Of a stretch of 64,000 nucleotides of DNA, positions 1 through 9,576 are shown in pieces (the first letter of the stretch is position 1; each line of letters starts with the position of its first letter). Under the pieces are notes generated by a model. The model worked only from the letters and a program-made list of their open reading frames with translations, was not told the DNA's origin and ran no database searches. The DNA is from an uncultured Bacteroidia bacterium (GTDB taxonomy: Bacteria > Bacteroidota > Bacteroidia > Bacteroidales > UBA932): positions 1 to 64,000 of the forward strand of contig CACZMF010000010.1 of the NCBI GenBank assembly GCA_902782225.1, read 5' to 3'. Both the position numbers and the translations under genes were made by a program.

Positions 1-64
1 ATCCTGGTTTTATGGGGCGCCGGGGTGCAGGTTCGCCACAAATAGTTTGAATGCGTAAATATAC

Positions 65-97
65 AAAAAAAGGCGCGACATTGTCGCCGCGCCTTTT
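65..97 (-). terminator. Intrinsic terminator ending the Sus-like operon
   Basis: Read on the minus strand this is a GC-rich hairpin: GGCGCG at 72-77 pairs with CGCGCC at 88-93, extended by AAAA/TTTT arms, followed by a run of seven T (the A7 at 65-71). It lies 18 nt past the stop of the last gene of the operon that starts near 10140. Bases 1-64 hold no gene I can support. Confidence 0.75.
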
Positions 98-114
98 AAA
101 AATATGACACAATA

Positions 115-2040
115 CTATTTTGCGAGGGTGGTTCCGCTGGCTGTGCCGGAGCTTGACGTTCCCTGCGTGAGGGTGGCCAGGTTGCTGTCGCTGAGGGCCG
201 CGCCGTTCACCGAACCGCCTGCGATGCAGTTTGTCAGCTTGCCGTTGTTGGTGCCGGCGATCGAACCGGCGGCAGCGGCATTCGCACAGGTCACTGCACC
301 TGTATTCTTGTCGGAAGTACAGGAACCGGTGCTGTCGTTCACGCAACCGGCAATGCCTCCGGCCACGGAAGCAGCGTCATCGGAAGTCTTGCAACTGACG
401 GCCGCCTTGTTCTGGTTCTCCTTGGTGAAGGTGCCAGCGCCCTTGAACCAGCCGACTATACCGCCTGCATAAGCTGCGCCCGCAGCCTTGTTGACGATGG
501 ATACCGCACCGTTATTCACGTTGCCGGAAATCTCGAGGCCGAGGACACCGAGGCCGATGATACCGCCGGCAGTCACCTTGTTGGCATGGGTGGTTGCATT
601 CTCCACCTCCACGATCACTTCGCCGTTATTGGTGTTGTTGCGGATGATGTTGTCGGCGCTTTCCTTCTCCTGGAAACCGCAGATACCACCGGCAGCCTGC
701 CAGTTGGCGTTGGCGGCGGCGTGCTTGAGGATGACCTTGCCGTCATTGGTGTTGCCCTCGATGAGTCCCTTCGAGTTCAGGGTACCGACTATGCCGCCGA
801 TACGGCTCACCTGCAGACGGTTGGAGGAGACGTTTGCCTTGTTGACGCTGTTGGTGACCACGGAACCTGTGTAGAGAGCTCCCGCAATACCGGCAATCAT
901 CATATAGGTACCGGCAGTTTCGGTGCCGCTCTGGTTGAGGGTGATGGCTCCGAGGTTCTGGCACTTGTCGACGACCGCGCCGAGGTGTGAGCATCCCACG
1001 ATACCGCCGTACATCATATACTTGTTGTTCTCCATGCTGAACTCGAGTTCGGCAGAGTTGACGCAGTTCTCGATGAGTGCCTCGGCATTGTTGGCGTGGC
1101 CGCAGATGCCGCCGGCATAAGCGCCGTTGCTCATAGGTCCTGTGAGTTCGATGACACCGCCGTTCTCGCAACCGCTCACCTTGGCGGGAGAATCGATCGT
1201 ACCCACCAGGCCGCCGATAGCGGAAACACCGTCGTCGTTCTTCATGGTCACGACCACCTTGGCGAAGTTCTTGACGTTCTCAAGGGTGCCCTGGAGCGAT
1301 GCGCAGACACCGCCGGTGTGGCCGGTCTTGGCCTCTGCGGAAACATAACCGACAGATGAGCTGCCGTCCCAGTTCTTGCCGTCCTTGGAACCAAGGACGA
1401 GATTCTTGATGGTGCCGCTCACGACAAGGAAGAGGCCTGCAGTCGACTCGGCAGACTCGACTGCGTAGTTGTAGATCTTGTGGTTCTTGCCGTCGAGATT
1501 GGCGGAGAAGGAAGGGATGGGAGAAATCTTGGCACCGCCGCAGTCGATGTCGGCCTCGACAGTCCATTCCTCGTCGGCTGCCAGGGTCGGAGCATCTTTG
1601 AGGAAACTCTCCAGCTGGGCCAGGTTGTTGATGGTGTTGCCGGCGGGGGTGGGAGGATCGTCAGGGCCGGGGCCGGGGCCGGGAGTCACCTGCTGCACTC
1701 CGGCCTGGGAGACGAGCAGGTCTGCGTGGGTAGAAGCACCCTTTGCGGTCACGGTGACGGTGGCCTCACGGGCGTCGCCGGTGTTGGCGGCCACGGTGAT
1801 GCTGATGGAAGTGTTGCCGGTGCCGGAGGCAGGAGCGACGGTGGCCCATGCTGCCGAGCTGGAGGTCTCCCAGTCGCAGTTGGCGGTCAGCTGGACGGTC
1901 TTGGTCTCGCCGTCCACGGAGATTTTCAGGATCTGGGGATCCACGGACACCTGTGAAACGGTGGCCGGCTTGATGACCGGTTGGCAGGCCCAAAGGGCGG
2001 CAACAGGCAGGACAGCTAAAAGCAATGATTTGATTTTCAT
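115..2040 (-). CDS. BACON + GLUG-repeat surface lipoprotein
   Basis: A 641-aa lipoprotein. The signal peptide ends in a lipobox-like ALWAC (Cys19). Residues about 30-113 look like a BACON domain: a beta-sandwich with the CDW, WATVAP and SGTG...I.V..N blocks. A Pro/Gly linker (about 118-132) follows. The rest is a chain of imperfect GLUG-like repeats of the AGGIxG ... CxNxGxV type, expected to fold as a right-handed beta-helix. It is the last gene of the Sus-like operon, 9 nt after the GDPD gene, and is followed by a terminator. BACON domains are common in surface-exposed Bacteroidales proteins and are thought to bind glycan or mucin. The role here is inferred to be substrate capture at the cell surface; the ligand is unknown. 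No enzymatic motif is visible. Confidence 0.85.
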   Translation of the reverse strand: MKIKSLLLAVLPVAALWACQPVIKPATVSQVSVDPQILKISVDGETKTVQLTANCDWETSSSAAWATVAPASGTGNTSISITVAANTGDAREATVTVTAKGASTHADLLVSQAGVQQVTPGPGPGPDDPPTPAGNTINNLAQLESFLKDAPTLAADEEWTVEADIDCGGAKISPIPSFSANLDGKNHKIYNYAVESAESTAGLFLVVSGTIKNLVLGSKDGKNWDGSSSVGYVSAEAKTGHTGGVCASLQGTLENVKNFAKVVVTMKNDDGVSAIGGLVGTIDSPAKVSGCENGGVIELTGPMSNGAYAGGICGHANNAEALIENCVNSAELEFSMENNKYMMYGGIVGCSHLGAVVDKCQNLGAITLNQSGTETAGTYMMIAGIAGALYTGSVVTNSVNKANVSSNRLQVSRIGGIVGTLNSKGLIEGNTNDGKVILKHAAANANWQAAGGICGFQEKESADNIIRNNTNNGEVIVEVENATTHANKVTAGGIIGLGVLGLEISGNVNNGAVSIVNKAAGAAYAGGIVGWFKGAGTFTKENQNKAAVSCKTSDDAASVAGGIAGCVNDSTGSCTSDKNTGAVTCANAAAAGSIAGTNNGKLTNCIAGGSVNGAALSDSNLATLTQGTSSSGTASGTTLAK

Positions 2041-2049
2041 AATATTACT

Positions 2050-2985
2050 TTATTTTAACTTTTTTAATAACCAATCGGGATAGTTTGTGCAAATGAAGCG
2101 CAGGTCGTTGTAACGGCTGACATAGTAATTGACAGCTTCATCGGAGAAGACGGCATTTCCGTCGCCGGACTGCTTGTCTATATTGAATACACTGATCTGC
2201 ATTCCCGCGTTCTTGAATTCATCTATGGTGCGTACGCCCTGGCCGTAGGGAGTCATATAACTGGCGGCTGAAAGATTGGCCCAGTTGAAGCCCTTGGCCT
2301 TGTGGGCTGCGGGGCCCTTGTCGGCCATCCAGCCCACGGGGATGCCATACACCGTCATGCAGGTCGCGGCCTGCGCGGCCACGGTCTCGTTGCCGGTGCA
2401 GATGAATTCGCAGAACTTCTCCGCCTTGCGCTCCTTGATGATCTCGCAGGCACGCTGGACGGCTTTGATCGGATAGGCGGTCGTGTTGCCGTCGAGGTTC
2501 TTGATGTCCAGACAGAGCTTTGTGCAGTTGCCCTCCACCTGCACCATATCCAGGAAATCCTCAAGGCTGGGCAATTCCTCGCCGTTCTTGAGTTTCCCGG
2601 CCTTGCGAAGCTCCAGGAGCGTGTGCTCCCAGGGCTTCAGGCCGTTGATATAGTAGGTGTCGGTGGCATGGGCTATGACCACGTTGTTGTCTTTTGTCCA
2701 ATAGATGTCGCACTCCATGGCGTAGCACTTCAGGTCCATCGTGTACCTGAGGCTTGCGCGGGAATTGTCCGGATTGCCGGATTCCCGGGAGCCGCCCCTG
2801 TGGGCGACCACCCTGTTGCTGCATGCCGCAGGCTCGGTGGCCCTTTTGACCTCTCCCCCGCCCTGGCCCTGATCATCGGGCTGCTCTATGGGTTTGGGCT
2901 GGGGAATGTCCGTCTTCTCGCAGGAGAAGAGCAGGAGGGCCGCAGTGAGTGCGCCGGCAATGGATAACAGTCTGTTCATTTTCAT
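2050..2985 (-). CDS. Glycerophosphodiester phosphodiesterase lipoprotein
   Basis: 311 aa. A lipoprotein signal peptide ends in LFSC (Cys22). The body matches the GDPD family (TIM barrel hydrolysing glycerophosphodiesters to glycerol 3-phosphate and an alcohol). Seen: AHRGGSRESG with the catalytic His, an N-S pair in place of the usual E-N, ECDIYWTKD with the metal-binding E and D, an IAHATD segment where the family usually has a His-Asp, and LCLDIK for the later acidic/Lys motif. Two of these motifs are slightly off the common consensus, so activity is likely but not certain. The protein should sit on the outer membrane or its surface. It lies inside the SusC/SusD operon (6 nt after the BACON lipoprotein, 9 nt before the GLUG lipoprotein) and is the only enzyme there, so it probably acts on the imported substrate. 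Confidence 0.85.
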   Translation of the reverse strand: MKMNRLLSIAGALTAALLLFSCEKTDIPQPKPIEQPDDQGQGGGEVKRATEPAACSNRVVAHRGGSRESGNPDNSRASLRYTMDLKCYAMECDIYWTKDNNVVIAHATDTYYINGLKPWEHTLLELRKAGKLKNGEELPSLEDFLDMVQVEGNCTKLCLDIKNLDGNTTAYPIKAVQRACEIIKERKAEKFCEFICTGNETVAAQAATCMTVYGIPVGWMADKGPAAHKAKGFNWANLSAASYMTPYGQGVRTIDEFKNAGMQISVFNIDKQSGDGNAVFSDEAVNYYVSRYNDLRFICTNYPDWLLKKLK

Positions 2986-2991
2986 CTTGAA

Positions 2992-3420
2992 CTATTTTGC
3001 ACCCTGGTTGAGCGTGTAGATGTCGGACCATCCGTTCTTTGTGGTGAAACGGATCACGGCGGAGCGCTTCTTTCCCGTGGTGTTTGCCGACACGGTGCAT
3101 GCTATGCCGTTCTGTTCCACATCCTTGTCGTCTCCGGCATAAGTACCGGTGAAGTGGGTGGTGATTTTCTTCGTGCTCACGCTCACCCAGTCGGGGTTGC
3201 CGTCCACGGAGACAGTCCAGTCCACATTCACGTCAAGGCCCTGGTTGACCACGACGACGGCTTCAAATGAGCTGCCGGCTGCGGGGATGGTACCGGGATC
3301 CGGGGTCACGGAGACGCGGACGGTGGTGGTGTCTGCGCCGTCGGGAACGAGGTTCTTGTTGCAGGAAACCAGGCCCAGGCAGAGAGCGGCAGCGGCTATG
3401 ATCGAAATAATCTTTTTCAT
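2992..3420 (-). CDS. Small BACON-like lipoprotein
   Basis: 142 aa. I chose the ATG at 3420 rather than an in-frame codon 33 nt upstream, because it gives a clean lipoprotein signal peptide (MKKIIS ... GLVSC). The mature part is a single Ig-like domain of BACON type: a V.VTPDPGTIPAAG start, a W-containing middle (DWTVSV, PDWVSVS) and a terminal YTLNQGAK. It sits between susD (19 nt) and the GDPD gene (6 nt). In Sus-like loci this position is usually held by a surface substrate-binding lipoprotein, which is my inference here. Confidence 0.75.
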   Translation of the reverse strand: MKKIISIIAAAALCLGLVSCNKNLVPDGADTTTVRVSVTPDPGTIPAAGSSFEAVVVVNQGLDVNVDWTVSVDGNPDWVSVSTKKITTHFTGTYAGDDKDVEQNGIACTVSANTTGKKRSAVIRFTTKNGWSDIYTLNQGAK

Positions 3421-3439
3421 ATCTGTGTCATTTAAAACA

Positions 3440-4945
3440 TTAGGACCAGCCATCGATCTGGTGGAGTTTGGAATTCTTGTTCAGGGAAGACTGGAGGATG
3501 GGCCACAGGAGGATGTTGGGATTCTTTTCGCGCATGGTGGCGAAAGTCTGTCCGGGCATCTCGGAGTTGGGTTCCATGTCCCATATCTGTCCGGTGCGGA
3601 TGAGGGCCCACCAGATCATGCCTTCGGCCGGGAACTCCATGAAGTACTCGTGAACAAGGTTCTTCAGCACGTCGGAAGGAGCGTTGCTGGTGTAGTAGTT
3701 GTCCTTGCCGTAGGCACGCTTCGCAATGATATTCAGGCTCTTGTTTGCGCCGGCATAGTCTTTCTTGTAGTACTTGAGCTCGGCGTCGAGCATCACCACA
3801 TAGGCGTAGCGGTAGTAGATGAGGTCGTTGTCCTGCACCACGGGGCTCTTGGACATATCGCCCACGAGTTTGTTGCACCAGGTGATCTCATGCTTGTCGG
3901 AAGCAGCTGAATAAGGGCCGTAGCCGAGATTTGTCTTCACGCGGGTGTCTCCCTTCTTTTCGCTGGCCTTGAGTTCGTCCACGAAGCCCTGGGAATAGCT
4001 CCACCACTGGGTTGATGAAATGGGCACGGGCTTGTTGCGGTATGCGCTGGCGATCAGGTTGGAAGGAGAGCAGAAGTAGATCTGGTAGCCGCCGGTGTCG
4101 GATGCGCTGAGGGCGAGCGAGAAGATGATCTCGGCGTTCTTCTTGTTGGTGCGGTCGAACACTTTGCCATAGTCGTCGAGAAGACGGCTCGAAGAGATTC
4201 CGATGGCGCCAAGGGCCTGCTCGGCCATATCCAGATACTTGGAGCCGCCGTCGCGGGTCGCGTACATCCAGAGGGCGTAGTCCGCCTTGAGGGTGTTGAG
4301 GGCGTCCTTGGTGCCGAAATACTTTTCGTTTCCGAGCTTGTCGGCGAGCTTGCCGCACTCCTCAAGGTCTTTCTCGACCTGATTGTACACCTCGGCAATG
4401 CTCTTCTGGCTGGGATAGCACTCTTCCTGGGTTGTGGATTCCACCGGCAGGAGGTTCACGGGAACTTCACCCCAGACGCGGGCTGCATGGAAGTAGCAAT
4501 ATGCGCGGGCGAAATAGGCCTGGGCAAGAGCCCAGTCGAGACGGTCCTGCGAAGCACCGCACTCGGCACCGTGCTTGATGACGGCATTTGCCTGGTCGAT
4601 GGTGGAATACAGGCCGCTCCAGCCAATGGTATTGGAAGGGGTGAGCGTGTTGTGGCGACAGGCAATCTTGAAGTTGTCCTGCACCTTGCTTTCCAGCGAG
4701 GGGCCCCACATGTAGTCGCCCACACGTGTCTCGCCGAAATAGAACACGTTGCACTCATCGCCCTTGAAATAGGATTTCATACGGCTGAAAATGCCGGGCA
4801 CGGACTGCTCCAGGTCGGAGGCGTCCTTCCACATGTTGCTGACGGAGAGGGCGTTGTCGTAGGGAATGTCAAGATCCTTGTGGCAAGCGGTGAATACCGG
4901 AGCCAGGAGGAGAACTACGACGAGGTATTTAAGTGTATTTTTCAT
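3440..4945 (-). CDS. SusD/RagB-type surface substrate-binding lipoprotein
   Basis: 501 aa. A lipoprotein signal ends at FTAC (Cys20). The mature protein shows the SusD layout: an N-terminal part with NMWKDASDLEQSV, a TPR-like helical scaffold (ARAYCYFHAARVWGEVPV is the typical signature), and a C-terminal half ending in aromatic-rich loops and a WPI segment of the kind that closes these proteins. SusD proteins cap the SusC barrel and deliver substrate to it. The gene starts 13 nt after susC, in the usual SusC-SusD order. Ligand specificity cannot be read from the sequence. Confidence 0.93.
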   Translation of the reverse strand: MKNTLKYLVVVLLLAPVFTACHKDLDIPYDNALSVSNMWKDASDLEQSVPGIFSRMKSYFKGDECNVFYFGETRVGDYMWGPSLESKVQDNFKIACRHNTLTPSNTIGWSGLYSTIDQANAVIKHGAECGASQDRLDWALAQAYFARAYCYFHAARVWGEVPVNLLPVESTTQEECYPSQKSIAEVYNQVEKDLEECGKLADKLGNEKYFGTKDALNTLKADYALWMYATRDGGSKYLDMAEQALGAIGISSSRLLDDYGKVFDRTNKKNAEIIFSLALSASDTGGYQIYFCSPSNLIASAYRNKPVPISSTQWWSYSQGFVDELKASEKKGDTRVKTNLGYGPYSAASDKHEITWCNKLVGDMSKSPVVQDNDLIYYRYAYVVMLDAELKYYKKDYAGANKSLNIIAKRAYGKDNYYTSNAPSDVLKNLVHEYFMEFPAEGMIWWALIRTGQIWDMEPNSEMPGQTFATMREKNPNILLWPILQSSLNKNSKLHQIDGWS

Positions 4946-4958
4946 ATCCGTATCCTCC

Positions 4959-7900
4959 TTAGAAAGTTATCTTAACGTTGAACAGCACCTTGCGTGCGGC
5001 AGGCATGATGTTCGAAGTCGCGCTGCCCATCTGCACGGAAGTGTACATATTGGAGTCGGAGTCGGTGCTGATACCGGTCTCAGGGCTGATGGCGCCGCTG
5101 AGCTTGGTGAAGTACCACAGGGTGTTGCCGGTCACGCCGACGGTGATCTTCTTCATGGCTATGGCCTTGGCCCATTTGTCGGGAAGGTCGTAGTAGATGG
5201 AGGCGTCACGCAGGCACAGGTAGCTTGCGTCCTCCACGTTGAAGCTTGAAGCACGGGAGTAGTTGCGGTTGCCATAGTCGGCGTCGTTCGGGAAGAAGCG
5301 GGCCCACTGGGCTTTCTTGTCGCCGGGCGTACGCCAGCATCCGGAGATGAGGTTCACATCCACGTTGGAGTTACTGTAGCCAAGGGTGTTCTGCACCATA
5401 CGGGTCTTCATGTAGTTGTAGATGCTGTGGCCCAGGCCGTAGTCGAAATACACGTTGAAGGTCAGTCGGTTCCAGCGGATGGTGTTGTTAATACCACCCG
5501 TGGAGTGCGGCATCACGTTGCCGAGGAGGAACATGTCGGTGGCGTCGATCTGCTCCTTGCCGTCGGCCGTCTTGGCCGTGCCGTAGCGGTTGACCCACTC
5601 GAAGTCGCCGGCATCCTTGCGCCCGGTGACGGACTTGCCGTCGTTGCGGCGGTAACCGTGGGACTGGGTGTCATAGTAGGCGGCTGCGGCCTGCTCGTCA
5701 GTCTCGAGTATGCCGGCTACCTGATAGCCCCAGATGCGGCCCAGAGGCTCACCCACAGCGGTGCCGCCGAAGCGGTAGCCGGAAGCGGTGGTGTATCCTC
5801 CGATACGCCATCCCCAGAGAGGATCGCCGCTCTGGTCGTAGAGCAGGTTGCCGTCCATGTCCTTGAGCTGGTACTTGTACTCGTCCGGGAGGGACAGGAC
5901 CACGTTCTTGGAGAAGGAGTAAGTGAAGTCGGTCTCCCATGAGAAGTTGCGCTTCTGGATGTTGACGGTATGGAGTTCGAACTCGGCGCCCCAGAAACGG
6001 ACGCTTCCCACGTTGGAGTTGACCGAGCCGAACTGGCCGGTGTCGGGAAGGGTGATGGAATAGATGAGGTCGCTGGTGACCTTGTCATAGTAGTCGGCGA
6101 TGATGCGCACGCGGTCGTTGAAGAGGCCCACGTCCACACCGAGGTCAAGCTGCGTAGTGGTCTCCCACTTCAGTCCGGAGTTGACCATCTTCGAAGGCAG
6201 GAGCACGTTGTAGACATCGTAGGTGCCTGCTGAATAAGCTCCCAGAGGGTCGGTACGGGCAATGTCGTTGTTACCGGTCTGGCCATAGGATGCACGGATC
6301 TTGAACATGTTCACCTTCTCCTTTGCCGAAGCGAAGAACGGCTCTTCGCTGAGCACCCATGCCGCGGACACGGAGGGGAAGTAGCCCCACTTGTTCTCGC
6401 CCAGGAAGAGCGAGCTGCCGTCGGCGCGGAACGTAGCGGAGAGGATGTACTTGTCGGCGTAGTTGTAGCCCACACGTCCGAAGTAGGAGATCAGGGCGGT
6501 CTCATAGTCCTGGTTGCTCATGCTCATCGTGCCTGCGGTGTTGGATCCGCCGGAGCCGAGCATGGGCACCTTGTCGGAGAGGGAACCGGAGTTGCCGGCA
6601 TTCAGGTACCAGTAGTGCCACTTGGACCAGTCGTAACCGGCAGTGCCGCTGATGCGGTGCTTGCCGAAGGTCTTGTCGGCTGTCAGGTAGGCCTGGAAGT
6701 TCTGGCGCTGGGTCTGGGTGCGGGTCTCGGTGGTGCTGCGGTTGGTGGACACGAAGTTCACGCTGCCGTTCACTTCACCCTTGGTGTAGTAACTTCCGCG
6801 ATAGCTGTTGTCGTAGAGGGCATACTGGGCGGTGCCGGTGAGCCAGTCGGTGATCTTGGCCTTCAGGTTGATGCTGCCCATGAATTTCTGGCGCTGGGTC
6901 TCGCGGTCGTAGAAGGTCTCGTAGAACTCTGCGGTCTGCTGGTTCTTGTTGGTGCCGCCGGTGGCGAAGGTGCCGTCGGGGTACTTGCCGATGTGGGTAG
7001 GAGACATCATGATACCGCGTCCGAGCACCGTGAAGTAGTCGTTGGTCATCGGGTGCTTGATGCCGTTGGTGAAGTCGAAGGTGGTCGATGCGGTGAGCCA
7101 CTTGGTGATGTCGAAGGCGGTGTTGCCGTGCATCGTGAAGTTGCGGAAGGAGCTCATCGCCACCATGCCGTCGTCGCCGAGGTAACCCACGGAAGCGGCA
7201 TACTTCATATTCTTGTTGCCGCCGTTGATACCGACGTACTCCTTATGGTAGAGCGAAGGATGGTACCACTCGTTCTGCCAGTTGTGGTCGGTGTAGATTA
7301 TGGTCTTCGAAGGGTCGATGGGGTCGGCCATGGAGAGGTAGCCGGCCGGAACGGTCTCGCCTTCATTCAGGTAACGGGTGGAATAGGTGGAGGAGGCCTC
7401 CGTGTTGCCTATACCGGCACCGTTGGCGCCGTTGAGCACGAGAGGGGCGTTGGGGCCCTGTTCGGCGGCGGGACGCACGATCGTCAGGAATTCGGTAGCG
7501 TTGGCGAGCTTCCAGGTGCGGGCGGGAGAAGTGAAGCCCACCTGGGCGTCGAACACCACCTGGGGCTGCTTGAACGAGTTGCCCTTCTTGGTGGTCACGA
7601 GGATAACGCCGTTGGATGCACGGCTACCATAGATGGCTGCGGAGGCGGCATCCTTCAGCACTTCGATGGACTCGATGTCGTTGGGGTTGAGGTCTTCGAT
7701 GCCGCGCTCGACTCCGTCCACGAGGAACAGAGGGTCGTTGCTACGGTTGATGGAAGAACCACCACGGATGAGGAACCTCGGGGACTCGCCCGGGAGGTTG
7801 TTGTTGGAAGCGACGCGGAGGCCGGTCACCTTGCCCTTGAGGGCGTCACCGACCGTGGACACGGGAGCGTCCATCAGCTTGTCGCCGTCCACTTTCGAGA

Positions 7901-8537
7901 TGGAGGTACTCAGGGTCTTGCGGGACTGGGTACCATAACCCACCACGACCACGTCATCCAGGAGTGTGCTGTCGTCCTCGAGCACCACGTTGATGGTGCT
8001 GGACGTGCCGACTTTCACCTCCTTGGTCTCATAGCCGAGGAAGGAGAACACAAGAGTCTCGCCCTGGGCCACCTCGATGGAATAGTTACCTGCCACATCG
8101 GTGGTCACGCCGTAGGACTTGTCCTTGACAAGCACGCCGGCAGCGATGAGGGGCTCCCCGCTGGCATCCTTGACCGTGCCGCGCACGACTTTGCGCGCGT
8201 CGGCCACAGACTGCTCGGCAGTCAGCACGACGGTGCGGTTCACGACTTTCCAGGCAATGCCCTTGCCGCTGAACGCACGCGTGAGGATGGATTCGAGAGA
8301 AGCCTGGTTCTGTTTGATGGAGATGTTCCCCAGCGGTTTTGAAGCCAGGTCGGTCTCATACGAAAACAGCACGCCCGTCTGCCCGGTCAGAGCCGTGGTG
8401 AACGAGCTGACAGTGGCCCCGGACATAGATAAGTCCACGTCGTAGAGCCGCTCCTGCGCCCTGGCCTGCACTCCGGCTCCGAGAGAGAGCCCGATTGCTG
8501 CAAGGAAGCAGATTGTCATCAGAATTTTTTTTCTCAT
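4959..8537 (-). CDS. SusC/RagA-type TonB-dependent receptor with STN domain
   Basis: 1192 aa outer-membrane importer. Order: signal peptide (cleavage near AQA/QE, residues 25-29), STN domain (about 32-110), carboxypeptidase-regulatory-like domain (about 118-200, VRGTVKDASGEPLIAAGV), TonB box and plug with DDVVVVGYGTQSRKT and FLIRGGSSINRSNDPLFLVDG, then a long beta-barrel ending in VKITF with a terminal Phe. An STN domain signals that the receptor talks to the anti-sigma factor encoded just upstream (8559-9524), so receptor occupancy should control its own operon. It pairs with SusD 13 nt downstream. Confidence 0.95.
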   Translation of the reverse strand: MRKKILMTICFLAAIGLSLGAGVQARAQERLYDVDLSMSGATVSSFTTALTGQTGVLFSYETDLASKPLGNISIKQNQASLESILTRAFSGKGIAWKVVNRTVVLTAEQSVADARKVVRGTVKDASGEPLIAAGVLVKDKSYGVTTDVAGNYSIEVAQGETLVFSFLGYETKEVKVGTSSTINVVLEDDSTLLDDVVVVGYGTQSRKTLSTSISKVDGDKLMDAPVSTVGDALKGKVTGLRVASNNNLPGESPRFLIRGGSSINRSNDPLFLVDGVERGIEDLNPNDIESIEVLKDAASAAIYGSRASNGVILVTTKKGNSFKQPQVVFDAQVGFTSPARTWKLANATEFLTIVRPAAEQGPNAPLVLNGANGAGIGNTEASSTYSTRYLNEGETVPAGYLSMADPIDPSKTIIYTDHNWQNEWYHPSLYHKEYVGINGGNKNMKYAASVGYLGDDGMVAMSSFRNFTMHGNTAFDITKWLTASTTFDFTNGIKHPMTNDYFTVLGRGIMMSPTHIGKYPDGTFATGGTNKNQQTAEFYETFYDRETQRQKFMGSINLKAKITDWLTGTAQYALYDNSYRGSYYTKGEVNGSVNFVSTNRSTTETRTQTQRQNFQAYLTADKTFGKHRISGTAGYDWSKWHYWYLNAGNSGSLSDKVPMLGSGGSNTAGTMSMSNQDYETALISYFGRVGYNYADKYILSATFRADGSSLFLGENKWGYFPSVSAAWVLSEEPFFASAKEKVNMFKIRASYGQTGNNDIARTDPLGAYSAGTYDVYNVLLPSKMVNSGLKWETTTQLDLGVDVGLFNDRVRIIADYYDKVTSDLIYSITLPDTGQFGSVNSNVGSVRFWGAEFELHTVNIQKRNFSWETDFTYSFSKNVVLSLPDEYKYQLKDMDGNLLYDQSGDPLWGWRIGGYTTASGYRFGGTAVGEPLGRIWGYQVAGILETDEQAAAAYYDTQSHGYRRNDGKSVTGRKDAGDFEWVNRYGTAKTADGKEQIDATDMFLLGNVMPHSTGGINNTIRWNRLTFNVYFDYGLGHSIYNYMKTRMVQNTLGYSNSNVDVNLISGCWRTPGDKKAQWARFFPNDADYGNRNYSRASSFNVEDASYLCLRDASIYYDLPDKWAKAIAMKKITVGVTGNTLWYFTKLSGAISPETGISTDSDSNMYTSVQMGSATSNIMPAARKVLFNVKITF

Positions 8538-8558
8538 ACGATTTTGGGTTAGTAGAAT

Positions 8559-9524
8559 TTATTTGGAGATATCACATTGTGCTCCGGTCAGATACTCAAC
8601 TATTGAAAGAACGTCCTCGAGCGAGTCGGTCTTGAGGAAGGCGATGTTGTAGCTCTTGTCCTCATCTCCTCCCTTGCATATGATGCGTTTCCCGAAGATA
8701 GAGGAAAGGCGCTCCACAATCTGGCCGACAGTCACATCGGACATTGCGACGAGATTGTATTTATTTGTCACGAAAGCAGTTGCATACACGGGCTCCACAC
8801 GGATGTCGCCGGTCAGGCTCTTGAACGTTGCCTTCTGGTTGGGAGTCAGGGTGACCATGTTGCCGCCTTCGGGAGAGAGGATGCGCACGGAGCCGCGCTC
8901 AAGCACCACCTGCGACACTTCTTCAGACTCGGACAGCGAGAAAGCGGTGCCTAGCACCCTCACGCCTATGTTGGAAGTGCGCACGGTGAAGGGACGGGAT
9001 TCGTTCCTGGCCACGTCGAAATAGGCATCCCCGCAAAGCACCACTTCCCTGCCCTCGGGCAGCGTGCTCACGTTGTACTGGATGCTCGATCCGGGATGGA
9101 GATACACGTGGGTGCCGTCGTCCAGCACCATGTGGACCGTGTTTCCGGTCAGGTTGCGGGCGAGCTCCATAGGAGGGGCCGCAGGCTCTGCGGGAGTGCC
9201 GCCTATGCCGCGCAGGGCGAAAAAGCCCAGCACCAGCGCTATGGCCGCGGCAAAAGCCCAGGTGAAACCATTTTTCCAGAAACGGGAACGGGATAATTCA
9301 GATTCTTCTATACGGGCGTTCAGACGCATCAGCATCGACTCGGTGTCCCGGTTCAGGGCTTCCGACGTGAGCGTCTGGTGCAGGGTGCAGTTGGCCATAA
9401 AAAGGGAATAGAAGCGGCGGTTCTCCTCCGATTCTTCCAGCCACCCGAGCAGCAGCTCCTTTTCCTCTTCAGTGCAGGATCCTGCAACCTGCTTGTTCAA
9501 AATTGTGACAATATTGTCTTGCAT
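8559..9524 (-). CDS. FecR-family anti-sigma factor
   Basis: 321 aa from the ATG at 9524; the reading frame opens at a GTG 33 nt earlier, but the ATG gives the usual short N-terminus. The cytoplasmic part (about 1-80) carries the LLGWLEESEENRRFY segment typical of Bacteroidota FecR proteins. One membrane helix follows (WAFAAAIALVLGFFAL, about 83-100), then a periplasmic FecR domain with VHLVLDDGT-like, LPEGREVVLCGDAYFDV and TVRTSNIGVRVLGTAF blocks, and a C-terminal STN-binding region. It should hold the ECF sigma factor (9577-10140) inactive until SusC signals. Confidence 0.93.
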   Translation of the reverse strand: MQDNIVTILNKQVAGSCTEEEKELLLGWLEESEENRRFYSLFMANCTLHQTLTSEALNRDTESMLMRLNARIEESELSRSRFWKNGFTWAFAAAIALVLGFFALRGIGGTPAEPAAPPMELARNLTGNTVHMVLDDGTHVYLHPGSSIQYNVSTLPEGREVVLCGDAYFDVARNESRPFTVRTSNIGVRVLGTAFSLSESEEVSQVVLERGSVRILSPEGGNMVTLTPNQKATFKSLTGDIRVEPVYATAFVTNKYNLVAMSDVTVGQIVERLSSIFGKRIICKGGDEDKSYNIAFLKTDSLEDVLSIVEYLTGAQCDISK

Positions 9525-9576
9525 ACGTATAATATACAAGCGCGCGGGGGAAAACACCCAAAGAAAAAGAAAGAAA

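Noticed and set aside
115-2040. DNA tandem repeats in the GLUG gene
   Set aside because: The repeats are clear at protein level but diverged at base level, so they are a protein fold and not a variable-number DNA repeat.
6615-8342. A 575-codon plus-strand open frame
   Set aside because: Antisense to the SusC gene; same mirror-frame composition and no recognisable domain.
115-9524. A polysaccharide utilisation locus
   Set aside because: SusC/SusD are present but no glycoside hydrolase or lyase is encoded; only a glycerophosphodiesterase.
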